From Xylaria sp. FL1777 (lineage: Eukaryota > Ascomycota > Sordariomycetes > Xylariales > Xylariaceae), in NCBI GenBank assembly GCA_022578965.1, contig MU400510.1, positions 310,001-374,000 on the forward strand: DNA of 64,000 nt, read 5' to 3'. Of this stretch, positions 12,067-22,363 are shown one piece after another. The notes under the pieces were generated by a model. That model saw nothing but the letters and a program-made list of their open reading frames with translations. It was not told the DNA's origin and did no database searches. How positions within the stretch are numbered: the stretch's first letter is position 1; every line of letters begins with the position of its first letter. The translations under genes were made by a program, and so were the position numbers.

Positions 12067-13533
12067 TTGTATAAACATTTCGCCCATCATTAGGGTTCTC
12101 CTTTGTCGTTTCTTATTCTTTCCGATAAATTGAACTGTGGCACACGGCGTTCCACACGGGGTTGATTGGACTATATCCTATCATTTTTAATGTATATTCT
12201 GCGGTAATGGCACCCCAGCAGCGGCGTTACGGGGAGTCGATTCTGGTCGGGTTTTAAAAGAAAATGGTTCTGGTGTGCATGTGGGGTGGGTAGATGGGTG
12301 TTTACATGGGGAAAACGGACTTGCATTTCGATCTGGGGATATCATGACCATGACCATGACCATTGCATTACAATGCTAGCCCCGAGATGTGGAAAACACA
12401 GGACGTCGTTCCCTTGGTGGTTGGGCACATTCACTCGCTTATCTTATTTGACGAACACATCATACGACCCGACAGTTTGACGCCCCTATGTCGATGGGGA
12501 GAGAAAGGATAGTTACGGATAGAAGGCGCGGGGTAGCCGATACACGAGCTGGAGTGCTCGAAAAATTTTGGTGGTTGGCGCAGCATTTTTAGGGATACCA
12601 TGGCGAATACTTGTTGGATGGTGAGGGTTGTTTTCGAGCATTATCGGTTTGAAGGAACAGAGAAAGAATGGGCACCGCTGAGGTACAGCGAAGGGACAGC
12701 AATATGAGACTAAGCAGGAAAGAAGAAGAGAGAAGAAGAAACACCGACTCCTATCCCGTATATACATACATATGTGTGTGGAATCAAATAAAAAGATATT
12801 ATTCTTCATACCATGCGCAGGGTTGAATCTCCTTCTTTAGTAGTTAGCGTTATTATACAGGTCACGCGTAATGTTAAAACTCAATGGCAAGAGCTAGGTA
12901 AGCTAGCTAGCACTCCGGCAAAGGGGATGGGTTCACTAGAAGGAAAGCTTAATGGCAAGAAATGAGACGCACTTAGATACATACGGAGACAGGACAGGAG
13001 AAATTGTGTATCGTAATATTTCAGAGAGTTGTCTGCGTAGACTATAAACTCTACTTGTCATTGCCTGTGAAGATAGGATAGACAGACTACTTCATCACGT
13101 CTCAAACCAATCCTGCCCCTTCTCTTAATTAGTCCGTGCTTCTCTGCTCGCTTTATTTCCTCCTCGCCGGTTTGACTAGGTGTCTAGAAGGCCAAGGCTA
13201 AAGCTATGGCTATGGCCATGACAATACGGTCTTTTACATACATATATTCGAAGCTCGATCCTCCTAGCTCTCTGAACTAAGTAGATAGAGAGGAACCTTG
13301 AGTAGCAATTTTTAGTCGCCATAGTTGATACTTGGGTTTCGTAATGCTTTTCTGACGAATATGCATTTGCGATGACATGGTGATATGGGTAGCCCATTCC
13401 AGGTGATTTAACCCAGCAGCTCTTGTAGTGCTGTAGAGTCATTTTTTGAAACTAGCCAGTTTTCGACAATTCTTCTTGTCCTTAAATTGATAACTCATTT
13501 ATTTCTTCACAACAGTAGTGACAGCCCGATCTA
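12067..13533. other. Spacer 3' of MDM34
   Basis: No gene recognised. A short tandem CATGAC repeat is at about 12346-12362. The low-numbered end is the 3' UTR of MDM34; the far end is downstream of the minus-strand YAF9 unit. Confidence 0.5.
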
Positions 13534-14028
13534 CTAGGCGGGCTCAAATATCTCGGCGAGTGCCGCAGGTTCCACGTGTAGCATGACGACATACGACGGC
13601 GACACATCGCTCGACATTAAGCTAACAGGGGTAGGGTGCGAGATATCGGGGGATAAGGATTCGTCGTTTGACGTTTCGCTATGGATGGAGCCATGTCGAG
13701 AGCGCAGGGCTCGACCAGTCTTCCCGGAGCTGGTTTCCCGACTTCTTCTGATACCGCTTTCGCGGCTTCTTTGACGGCTGCGATTGTTCCTAGTAGCGCC
13801 ATATGAATTCTGATCAATGACACTACCTCCCTGTCCAGCAAGTGTAGAGTTCACTGACGAGGAGAGGTGCGGTAGGGTCGAGTTCGGGGGTAGAATCGTG
13901 GTATTGCTGCGTAATCCCTCTCGCCGAACATGGGGTCGAACTCCATTTGAGCAATGAGCCCCATTTGAGTAATTACTGCCAGAGCTCGATAGGCTACCAC
14001 TTGAGGTACTAGTGTCTTCGCCTACAAC
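13534..14028 (-). other. 164-codon open frame directly 3' of the YAF9 stop, same frame
   Basis: Reading on past the YAF9 TAG in the same frame, the next stop is a TAG at 13534-13536, 164 codons later. The frame lacks a good early ATG. The encoded sequence is Ser/Arg-rich (for example RSRQRSRESGIRRSRE), then acidic/Ser-rich, ending LAEIFEPA. It matches nothing I know. It could be a C-terminal extension reached by readthrough or an alternative splice, an exon of another transcript, or a chance open frame in biased 3' UTR sequence. Confidence 0.35.
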
Positions 14029-14895
14029 CTAGGCGGCGGAGGTACCAGCAGCAGCAGCCTTATTGCTCGCTTTCAGAGCAGCCAGTTCTTCCTCCTTGGC
14101 CTTGACAGTCTTGTTGAGCTCGGTAATCATTTGGTGTACCTTTTCCTCGGCCTCGCGTAGGCGCTTCAGTTCAGCTTCTTCGGTCTCGCGGCTGAAGGGC
14201 TGGCCTGGGCGAGTGTTGAGGGGTATCATGGCGCTGCGCTCTTTGACGTCGCCTTCTGCGGCGGTCGAAGACGAGGCAAAGGCGTTCTTGCCCTTGCCCT
14301 TGCCTCTGCCGCCCTGGCCGGGGGCAGGAGTACCCTTGTCGCGGGCCCCAGAGGTCAGGATTTTGTAAAACTCTTCGAATGGCTCGTTGAAGACCTGCTC
14401 CTCGTATGTCCAAGCGATGACCTCTCCGCCGGTGCGCATGGCTTCTTTTTCAGCCTCGTTTCGTCCGTAAGGGTGGAGCCGCAGATGGTGATATAACGTC
14501 TGGGGCTTCTCGCCACTCTTACTATCGTAGTACAGCTTGATGGTGATCTCGAACTCGCCCCAGCCGGTCTCGTTGACGACGAATGCCTTTTGGGGCTTTT
14601 TGCTCGACTTGCCGCCGGTCAAGGCTTCATTCTCCTTGACGATGGTCTCGGCGTCGATGGTGCGGAGATGGTTCGGGATGGATTCGTGAAGCTTGAACTG
14701 CACGCGACGCAGCCAGTAGAAGATGTCGGTGTCCTCGACTCCCTTAACGAAGACTTGCCAGGAATGCGTATGGTCAGGCGACACTCCGGGCGGGCGGGGA
14801 TTGTCGGTGTCGTTGAAGGGGCGCGCAGTGGTGCCGTACACGAAGGGTCGGAAGATCTGCACGCCCTTGACACGCTTGCCCGCTGGTGGTGCCAT
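14029..14895 (-). CDS. YAF9: YEATS-domain protein Yaf9 (SWR1/NuA4 subunit), intronless
   Basis: Histone-acyl-lysine reader shared by the SWR1 remodeller (H2A.Z deposition) and the NuA4 acetyltransferase in yeast. The single 288-codon exon begins MAPPAGKRVKGVQIFRPFVY. The YEATS fold spans about residues 8-170: TARPF, then HSWQVFVKGVEDTD, FKLHESIPNHLR, ETGWGEFEITIKLYY and LYHHLRLHPYG, the last being the conserved strand before the C-terminal part. A Gly/Lys-rich linker (about 190-205) leads to a heptad-like coiled coil (about 240-278) used by family members for complex assembly. The gene is divergent from the COQ11-like gene across 609 bp. A long open frame continues beyond its stop. Confidence 0.95.
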   Translation of the reverse strand: MAPPAGKRVKGVQIFRPFVYGTTARPFNDTDNPRPPGVSPDHTHSWQVFVKGVEDTDIFYWLRRVQFKLHESIPNHLRTIDAETIVKENEALTGGKSSKKPQKAFVVNETGWGEFEITIKLYYDSKSGEKPQTLYHHLRLHPYGRNEAEKEAMRTGGEVIAWTYEEQVFNEPFEEFYKILTSGARDKGTPAPGQGGRGKGKGKNAFASSSTAAEGDVKERSAMIPLNTRPGQPFSRETEEAELKRLREAEEKVHQMITELNKTVKAKEEELAALKASNKAAAAGTSAA

Positions 14896-15504
14896 CGTCG
14901 GGCGGCCGGCCTTCGTCTGATGGAGATGGGAAGTTTATAAACTAAGGAGTATGTGGGAGCTGTATAGGCTGTATTATTGTTTCGGAAATTGAGACAGGTA
15001 GAGATGCGAAAGGTTGAAGCCCTCCAGCAACCACGGAAATCGTGTTTGTAGAGTGCCTAAAGCTATCTAGGATCGAGCTAGCGCATTGAAGCAAAAAAAG
15101 GTAAATGGAGAATTGAAGCTGCCCGCCATCAGCCTTGTGCCACCAAATAACTTTATTATGGAGCTCAAGAGCACTAGAATCCAATAAGCGCATCCAAGAG
15201 AGCTTGCATTCCAGCTAAAAGATTTAGTGTCCATTAACCAGCCTCACACATGTGACGGGGAGCTTAAAGTGTTAGCATCGTATGATGTAGTCGATTTCCG
15301 AACTATATTTCGATGATAGATAATGAAAATAGGGTGTAGACATTTTACCTCAGCCTACATCAATAAAAAAAAAAAAACCTGTTCAAACGTTCACAGACTC
15401 ATAATCGACATCCATCTGATTACGCATAACAGACCATTGTCAACAACCCCCAATAGTATCATCCCTTTGGGGCTTGCGAGCTCAGAACGTCAGCTCATCT
15501 CACC
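14896..15504. promoter_or_regulatory. Divergent promoter region between YAF9 and COQ11-like
   Basis: This 609-bp gap separates two divergently transcribed start codons and must contain both promoters. I see no repeat or strong palindrome. An A-run lies at about 15364-15376, before the COQ11-like start. Confidence 0.6.
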
Positions 15505-16458
15505 ATGTCAGCCGCCAAAAGGCTCGTAGTATGCGGAGGCAATGGGTTTCTAGGGTCAAGAATATGCAAGAACGCCGTGCAGCGAGGGTGGGACGTCACA
15601 TCAATCAGGTACAATTAATTCCCACTCCAACAGTGCATGCTACCACCTACCGAGTATCTATCTAACACGCTTTCCAGCCGCTCAGGGCCTCCAAAATGGG
15701 AAGCCGTCACGTCTTCCGCGACGCCGCCGTCGTGGTCCCACAAGGTAAGCTGGGAGCGCGGCGACATCCTGCGGCCGGCGACGTACGCGCCGCTGCTCAA
15801 GGGGGCCGACTTCGTCGTGCACAGCATGGGGATCCTGCTGGAGGCGGACTACAAGGGGGTGCTGCGCGGCCAGGAGTCGCCGATCGCGGGACTGCGCAAG
15901 GCGTTCGCCGCGGCGCCGCCGCAGCAACAGCAGGGGAATCCGCTGCGGCGCAGTGGCAGTGGTGAGTCGGACGATATACGGCCGCCCGAGAGCCGCGAGC
16001 AGCTCACGTACGAGAACATGAACCGCGACAGCGCCATCATGCTGGCCAAGGAGGCGGCGGGGGAGAATGTGTCGGCCTTCGTCTACATCTCGGCTGCCGG
16101 CGGGGCGCCCGTCCTGCCCGCTCGGTACATCGCTACGAAGCGGGAGGCCGAGAGCACGATTGCGAGCGAGTTCCCTCGCATGCGCAACATATTCTTCCGC
16201 CCGCCGTTCCTATACGACAGCTCGCGGCCCATCACGATACCTATGGCCGCCATGACGGGGGTCGGGGCCCTTTTCAATGGGGTTACGGGTGGGATCTTTG
16301 GCAACTTGATGGGTGCCGCCGGCGTCAAGCCCTTACAGGTGGACGTCGTGGCGCAGGCCGTCGTACAGGCACTTCACGATGAGACGGTGAAGGGCCCTGT
16401 GGAGGTACCTGATATCGAGCAGCTTGCTAATGCGGGATGGAGGAGCACAATGCCCTGA
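15505..16458 (+). CDS. COQ11: Coq11-like NAD(P)-binding protein (atypical SDR), mitochondrial
   Basis: Member of the atypical short-chain dehydrogenase family that includes yeast Coq11 (YLR290C) of the coenzyme Q synthome. Exons 15505-15608 and 15678-16458 give 294 aa, with a 69-bp intron. Exon 1 holds the Rossmann dinucleotide loop GGNGFLG (about residues 11-17). Later come DFVVHSMGILLE, an ENMNRDSA helix and VSAFVYISAAGG, then YIATKREAE, which supplies the Tyr-x3-Lys pair typical of the fold, and FFRPPFLYD. The insert around the poly-Gln/Ala tract is low complexity. It lies tail to tail with SYF2, 169 bp apart. Orthology to Coq11 is likely; the other candidates are related complex I NDUFA9-type proteins. 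Confidence 0.82.
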
Positions 16459-16627
16459 TTCGGACCAACTTGGTCGTCTGTTCAGAGCTTGTAATAATAC
16501 TACATAACCTATAGATTGTACCATAGCTCCCCCATACGTCGCCGGTATGGCATCCATAACTGTAATCTGTAACTGTATCACGCTGGAAATACACACCACT
16601 TTCCGAGCAACGCCTTTGCGCACTCCC

Positions 16628-17569
16628 TCATATCCTCGTCCCCCGCTCGAAACTATCTCTAATCTCAGCTGTGTACTTATTGTAGAAGCGTGACAGTTTC
16701 TGGTTGAACTGCTTGTTCTTCTCGTTGATGTATGTGATGTCGCCGTCATCACCATTCCTTGCCATGCGCTCCTTCCTCTTCCGTTGCCGCGCTTCCTCGG
16801 CTTTCTTCAGATCCTCGACTAAACGGTCCACGGCAGCCTTGTCAGGCTTATTTTCGTGGAAAGATGTCGAATCGGCGGTCGAATAGAAGGTTCCATCTTT
16901 ATCTATGGCGATGAGCTCGCCGTCCTCCGTCTCGACGATGTCTAGCCCTCCAGATGCCGCGGCTTTCTCGATAGCTTTCATCTTGTCCTTCTCGTAGCGC
17001 TCCATGTCCGGCGATATGTTCTGCAGCTGCCGTTTATATATTTTGTTGCTCTCTGCGCGATAGTCTTGGAAAGCATTGTTATCCCGATGCGCCCCCTTCT
17101 TTTTCATGCGCTTGTCCCATTTTTCGCTCTCTTCTGCCGTCCAGTCCCATGCTCGTTTACGTTCAAAGTCCTCGCCTCCTTCCTCGGTCTCTGCCTTCAA
17201 TAGTTTATACGCGGCGATGTCGCGGCGGCGGTGCAACGCCGTCAGCGCCGAGGGATCAGTTGCCAGTCGCTGGGATTCCTTGGTGGCTTCTTTGAGATTC
17301 TGGTCGGAAGAGGTCTTCGCGCGAGCCTGGAGAGCACGAAATCGTGCCAGCCTATCTTTAGCTTTGGTCGCCGCGTCGGCCTCTGTGCTAGACGGTGGTG
17401 CTGTGGTGTCGGCTGGCGTTGTGTCTTCTGGCTCATCTACATGTCGTTGGATTGCTTCAGTATCGTTGCCCTCAGGTGCTTTTTCTTCGGTCTCCGCGAT
17501 CGATTGGATTGGCTCTTCGCTGGCCTCCTCTGAGGCGGGGGCCATTCTTCTTCTCTTGGCTGGTGGCAT
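16628..17569 (-). CDS. SYF2: Pre-mRNA-splicing factor Syf2, intronless
   Basis: Component of the Prp19-associated (NTC) part of the spliceosome. The 313-aa protein starts MPPAKRRRMAP at the ATG 17569; upstream in-frame codons to 17602 have no ATG. A low-complexity acidic/Thr-rich N-terminus (1-85) precedes the family domain: RLARFRALQARAK, then DWTAEESEKWDKRMKKKG, the conserved AFQDYRAESNKIYKRQL and PDMERYEKDK. The C-terminal part is highly charged and helical, ending in INEKNKQFNQKLSRFYNKYT, the most conserved Syf2 block. Nothing is broken. Confidence 0.95.
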   Translation of the reverse strand: MPPAKRRRMAPASEEASEEPIQSIAETEEKAPEGNDTEAIQRHVDEPEDTTPADTTAPPSSTEADAATKAKDRLARFRALQARAKTSSDQNLKEATKESQRLATDPSALTALHRRRDIAAYKLLKAETEEGGEDFERKRAWDWTAEESEKWDKRMKKKGAHRDNNAFQDYRAESNKIYKRQLQNISPDMERYEKDKMKAIEKAAASGGLDIVETEDGELIAIDKDGTFYSTADSTSFHENKPDKAAVDRLVEDLKKAEEARQRKRKERMARNGDDGDITYINEKNKQFNQKLSRFYNKYTAEIRDSFERGTRI

Positions 17570-18293
17570 AGTTCTAGAGGGAAACAGAAGTTGAGAAATC
17601 AAGAACTCAGTAGTTCGGAACTGCGTGCTATTGCTTCGTATAATAAACTTAGGCGGAGATGATGGTTTGACGTCAAACGCTGCACGGAAAGTACTTAATT
17701 AGATTTGAGGTTGTAGGATAACTGGGCATGTAGCCAAAGCTATTAGGCACTTGTTACGGAGCCAACTAGAGAACAAGCCACACAAGCCACACAAGCCACA
17801 CTTCTCACGCATGTTGGTATGCGCGGCTGGCTTTAATGAATTACGGATGTTGCACTTTCCTAACTTAATTATGATCTGAGTTGACCGAGCATCCAATAAG
17901 CTAAGCCATGGACCCGGTATAATCCAAGTTATTCACAGCCAAGAACAGTGATACCTTGTATGGTGTTATAGCTTAACCACAGCTCATTTGCATGCACAAC
18001 CGCGTTCTAAGTTGTAGATCTATTCTATATCAGCCTTCAGCGCACCTTTCAGAATTATGTTAGAAGAGACATGGACTCCTTCGGCACCGAGGTCCAGACA
18101 ATCGAGAATGTGAATGAATAGTAATACAAGGACTTGTGGTATCGTAGTAGATATGTGATACAGACTATCGCGCCGAAAATGTTGCTCATCCAAAGAACCT
18201 CGGCTTTTGTCCATGTTATTACAACATATAGATATAACGATAGTTATATCGCTGCCTCTCTCTCCAGGCTTGTGCTCCAGCTTCATTCGTCCA
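17570..18293. other. Spacer between SYF2 and the Zn2Cys6 gene
   Basis: Contains the SYF2 promoter and the 3' end of the Zn2Cys6 unit. A perfect three-copy tandem repeat of the 9-mer ACAAGCCAC lies at 17773-17799. No gene seen. Confidence 0.5.
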
Positions 18294-20831
18294 CTATGTC
18301 CAACCACTAGGGTGCATAGAGTCCAAGAAACGATTGCCGCTCTGAGGGTTCTGGGAAGACCCCTCTCCTGACACCCCGCTCCCTAGACCACCGAATCCTA
18401 ACATATTTGAGTCCCATTGGAAAGGGATACTGTTCTCAAAATCCCAATCTAACCTTTCCATCAGAACCGCGTGTTCATACCGACTAGGATCTGACTTGTT
18501 TGTCACTGCGATAGACTCTTTTGTGCCCTCTCGACACGAAGGATCACCAAAGGGCCGACACAACATCATCGACAAATCGAAAGACAGCTCCTCGATTGAA
18601 CGGTGGTAGGAAGGAAGCGCCGCGGTATCATCGCTATCAAGCTGCATGCTATTATCCTCCTGGCTCCTTCCAGAGGAGCTGTCCTTGGGGGTATTTGTAC
18701 TTGAAGAGAGATCTTCCGTATCAGTGGTCTGCCGGCGGAGGTTCTTGAGTGCTTCTGGGTGGTTTTCGATATGTTTGAGTACCGAATTGTAAATAGCCTG
18801 AGCTTTCTCGTGGAAACGATCAGCTACGGGGTCGGCAGAGCCACAGTATGCGAGAGTTACAAGACATAATCGCGCATTTTCCATTTCATCCTTGTACGAA
18901 TGGACCAAGCTCGAAACTAGATTTCGTAAAACGGCGTGCAAAATAATAATACACGACGTATAACTTTGAAATCTAAAATACGCAAGGAACCGGTTAGCTG
19001 AGCCATTGTAAGACTAAGATTTGTAAAGAACATACATAACAAGCCAACAGCGTTGGAAAATACCGTTTTCGTCTAACAATAATTTCAGTATTCTTGCCGA
19101 CATGTTAGCAGCACCCAGAGCAATAGGACCCTGCTTTGAGAGTAGATCGCTCGACATCTGCCACAATGGAGAGAGATTTATATCTCGTCGTCGGCGAACT
19201 TTAATATTTTCAGCGACAATGCGGCGAAAAAGTAGCATATTTGCACCAAGATATAGGAGGTGGACGTGATATATAGAACGCCTCACTTCGTGTGTTACGT
19301 CTCGACCCGATAAATTTTGAAGTTGCATTTGCGGAGGCAGTTGTTCATACCAGTCTTGAAGGTCTTGTATCATAGAATTCAAGGGCTCAGCAGCGAGATA
19401 TTTAAATGCCAGGTGCATATGCAGAATCTTAGCTTTGAGCACTGCAGGAATTGAGGATTAGCGTTAAGCGCTTCTACTGAAGGCTTTGATGGACTATTAC
19501 CAGCAATTTTAGTCATTTCGATTTGAACCACTGCTCAGTATTAATAACAATAGTTCATAGGAAGGTTTAACTTGCTTTCTGAAATGCTGTATTGACTATC
19601 GGTTTGTAGTTGGGAAGACTGTTCAATTGTTAACTCATGGAATCTCGGAAGACGAGATAAACTACCTACAGATACTACCCGCTGGAGGACTTCATAATTG
19701 CCGGTCTTATATCCTAAAGAGGCCGCAAGCCAGCTAGAGATATCTTGTTTTTAATAGGCCATTTACGGATTTCTTGTTTAGAATTTGCTTACGTTGAGAG
19801 GAAGACCAGAGTACGCCACGTCTTGCGATAGTCGATCCATGTCGAATCTGTGATTCCACCGAGTTGCCGCTGTTGGCAGTGTAGCCCATACCTGTCACAC
19901 ATTCCAAGCCCCACGTCTAATTGCTATCAGCCCTCTCGTGACTGCAAGTAGAAGTGGGAGCCATTCTCACCTGAATAAGCTAGAGAGACTGTAGCTTTGC
20001 CGAAAACGTTGTACATACAGAGCAAGGTGCAGACCTTGATTGATTCGAGAGGCCGTCGCGTGATAACATCTTCTAAGTAAAATTTGGCGACGTTATAGAA
20101 TGTTTCTCTAACCTTGTCCTCTATAACTGTGTTTGCATACTGAGAACCAACTGCTGCGACGGCCATAAGAGAGCCGATATCTGCTCTTCGGTCTTCACTC
20201 TCAGTGTCCATTTCACTATAGACGGATTCAGCAATGCGTGAAACCTGGGCTTCCGAGAACACATGGAACAATTTCCCGCTACAGCTAAAGAACCCGTCAA
20301 TAGCACTATTAGTCACCGGTGCGCTAGGAACTACGAGGTCGACGGAGCTGTGCGTTTGCTTGGCTATAGCATTAACGGCGCTTGATCCTCCTGGTTCTCC
20401 CGGTTCTCCCGGTTCTCCTAATCCGGCTGGCGGAGCGCGACTTGCCTGGCCGGCTTGGAGCTCGCAAACGCGCTGCTCTAGCTCCTCGATACGAGCTTTA
20501 AGAATGTCCGCCGTCGACTGTCCCTCCTCGCCACGATATACGCATTCCTTTTTCCTCGTCACGCAAACCAGACATCTGGGCCTTGATCCGTCGCACTTCA
20601 TTATAATCAGCGACCACGGTATGTTACAATTTAGTACGGAGAGACAACCTTTGATTTAGCTTTCCGACACGCTTCGCAAGCCTTAATGACAGGGTCGTTA
20701 GAACAGCGGGGAACACAACTCTCAGATTTGCCACCTCCACATACAGTACTTGTGCGAGTCTTAACGGGACGCTTGTCGGAACCGTCGTCGACCTGTGGCT
20801 TGGGCAATGGCCGTATGGGCCGGAAAGACAT
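18294..20831 (-). CDS. Zn2Cys6 fungal transcription factor, 7 exons
   Basis: Nuclear DNA-binding regulator with the fungal-specific middle homology domain. Exons, in transcription order: 20831-20649, 20595-19971, 19916-19793, 19733-19597, 19530-19501, 19441-19036 and 18972-18294, giving 727 aa in an unbroken frame. The binuclear zinc cluster has Cys at residues 52, 55, 62, 69, 72 and 79 and is split by intron 1 after KSK. A heptad-like segment (ARIEELEQRVCELQA) follows, then a GEP repeat. The fungal_trans region includes CTLLCMYNVFGKATVSLAY, TWRTLVFLST and VRRSIYHVHLLYLGANMLLF. Intron 1 uses a weak donor (GTTGTC) and intron 4 is the least certain. There are no metabolic genes beside it, so its targets are unknown. 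Confidence 0.9.
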
Positions 20832-22363
20832 TGATGCGGGCAAGATTACACGCGCCGGTTGATGTCGAAGTGTGTGTTACCGGACTGGTATGTATGAGAA
20901 GTAGGTACCATACAAATGATGATATATCTTAGGTACAGTGTTAGGTATTAGAATTCTCCACATCGCCACTTGTGTTACCTCAAGACATGCAAGGTCCAAC
21001 CGACTCGGTGTAGCCCGCGGGGTCAGGGTACGTACCAGTCTATCCTCTGCTGGCATCGGACTTCCTCCAAAAGTAGCGAACATGCAGACGAGATTTAAGC
21101 ATCCTGTTGAAGTGCGTCGGATGCTGAGCCTACCGCTCTGCTATTATTGTTTGCTGAGGGCTGTGGAACCAAAAAAATAATGCTTTGGCACAGGAAGCCG
21201 AGAAAGAAGAGGATTTATGGTACGTATTAGTTGTTACGAGATCAATCGCTCGCTTGACTATGTCGCGATGCAACTGGAAAGTCAACCACCCCAGAATATC
21301 TGAGTAACGGCAAAACTCGACTTAATATCTCCCCTTCTCCTGTAAGTCTGCCTTAGCAGGCATGCTCATCCTCGTTGACAGCACCAACATACTACTAAAC
21401 CAGTTTGATGTCGCTCCCTTCTAGATGGTGGAGCTGTAAAGTAGAAGACTCATAGATGCTATTGTAGAAGCATGCTCTATCACCTAACTGCTCAGCTTCC
21501 ATCGCAGGAGGGGGGCGGGTAACCATATTCCAAGGCAGCAGACGACAGGTAAAGACGATGTCTTCAGTGACTTCCCGTAGGGTAGCTGTCTAACGCCTCT
21601 CACCGCAGCTGCGTCGTCCTTTGGCGAGAAAATAATCGTTATGTTCCAGAAGATAGAGTACGCAGGCATCCCGGGAAGATAAGCAGAAAAGGATCGCTCT
21701 CACGCTCTCGACGAAAATTTCCGATGTATATTGTTCGGATTCAAACCGGCACGTGGCTATCTTATGACCTACTTCGGTCAAACTGGTAGTTTTCCGTCAT
21801 GGTGGTATGCTGTAAACATGGTGCTCGTGGCCAATAACAGGTAGTAACACTTAACTGGTCGTGATTAGAGGATGAGGCGGATGAGGTGTCGCCTCTCGTG
21901 AGACAGAATGCATGCGGTCCACCTAAGTGGTCTCCAAGGCGAGTCGCATCTCAGGCTAAGCTAATCTTATATTGACTTCTTAGAAAGTCAACATAAATGG
22001 GAAGGGCATCTTAAATATATGTTTACTCCTATATTTTAGCTCTACACATCTCTTAGAATACCTTAGGTAGGTATTGAAGTCCAGGCCAGCAATACCAGTG
22101 AGGCCCTTGGATGTGCGTTAGATATGCTAGATCCACTATAACCCCCAAGCTACTCCTGCTACCCCAGACGGGAAGCTCCAGAGACACTACACGTCGGTAG
22201 TCTGGGGTTCTTAGTGTTCCGCTCTCTCTCCTCCATCTACGATGTACCTACCTGCAGTAGGTAGGTACATGTCCTTTCGCTTCTTGCACAATGATTCCCT
22301 CAGACGCAATGTAGAAGGCTCTCTTCCATTTTCGATCTTAATAATTCAATTCATGTTGAAAGA
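20832..22363. other. Divergent spacer between the Zn2Cys6 gene and a hypothetical gene
   Basis: About 1.5 kb carrying two divergent promoters. No gene recognised. The inverted repeat at 22244-22268 lies about 95 bp before the downstream start codon. Confidence 0.5.
22244..22268. repeat. Perfect 10-bp inverted repeat of the TAGGTA motif
   Basis: Arms GTACCTACCT and AGGTAGGTAC are exact reverse complements around the 5-base spacer GCAGT. It could be a dimeric protein-binding site or fold as a hairpin in the 5' leader of the gene starting at 22364. The same half-site word is scattered through many spacers of this window. Confidence 0.8.
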
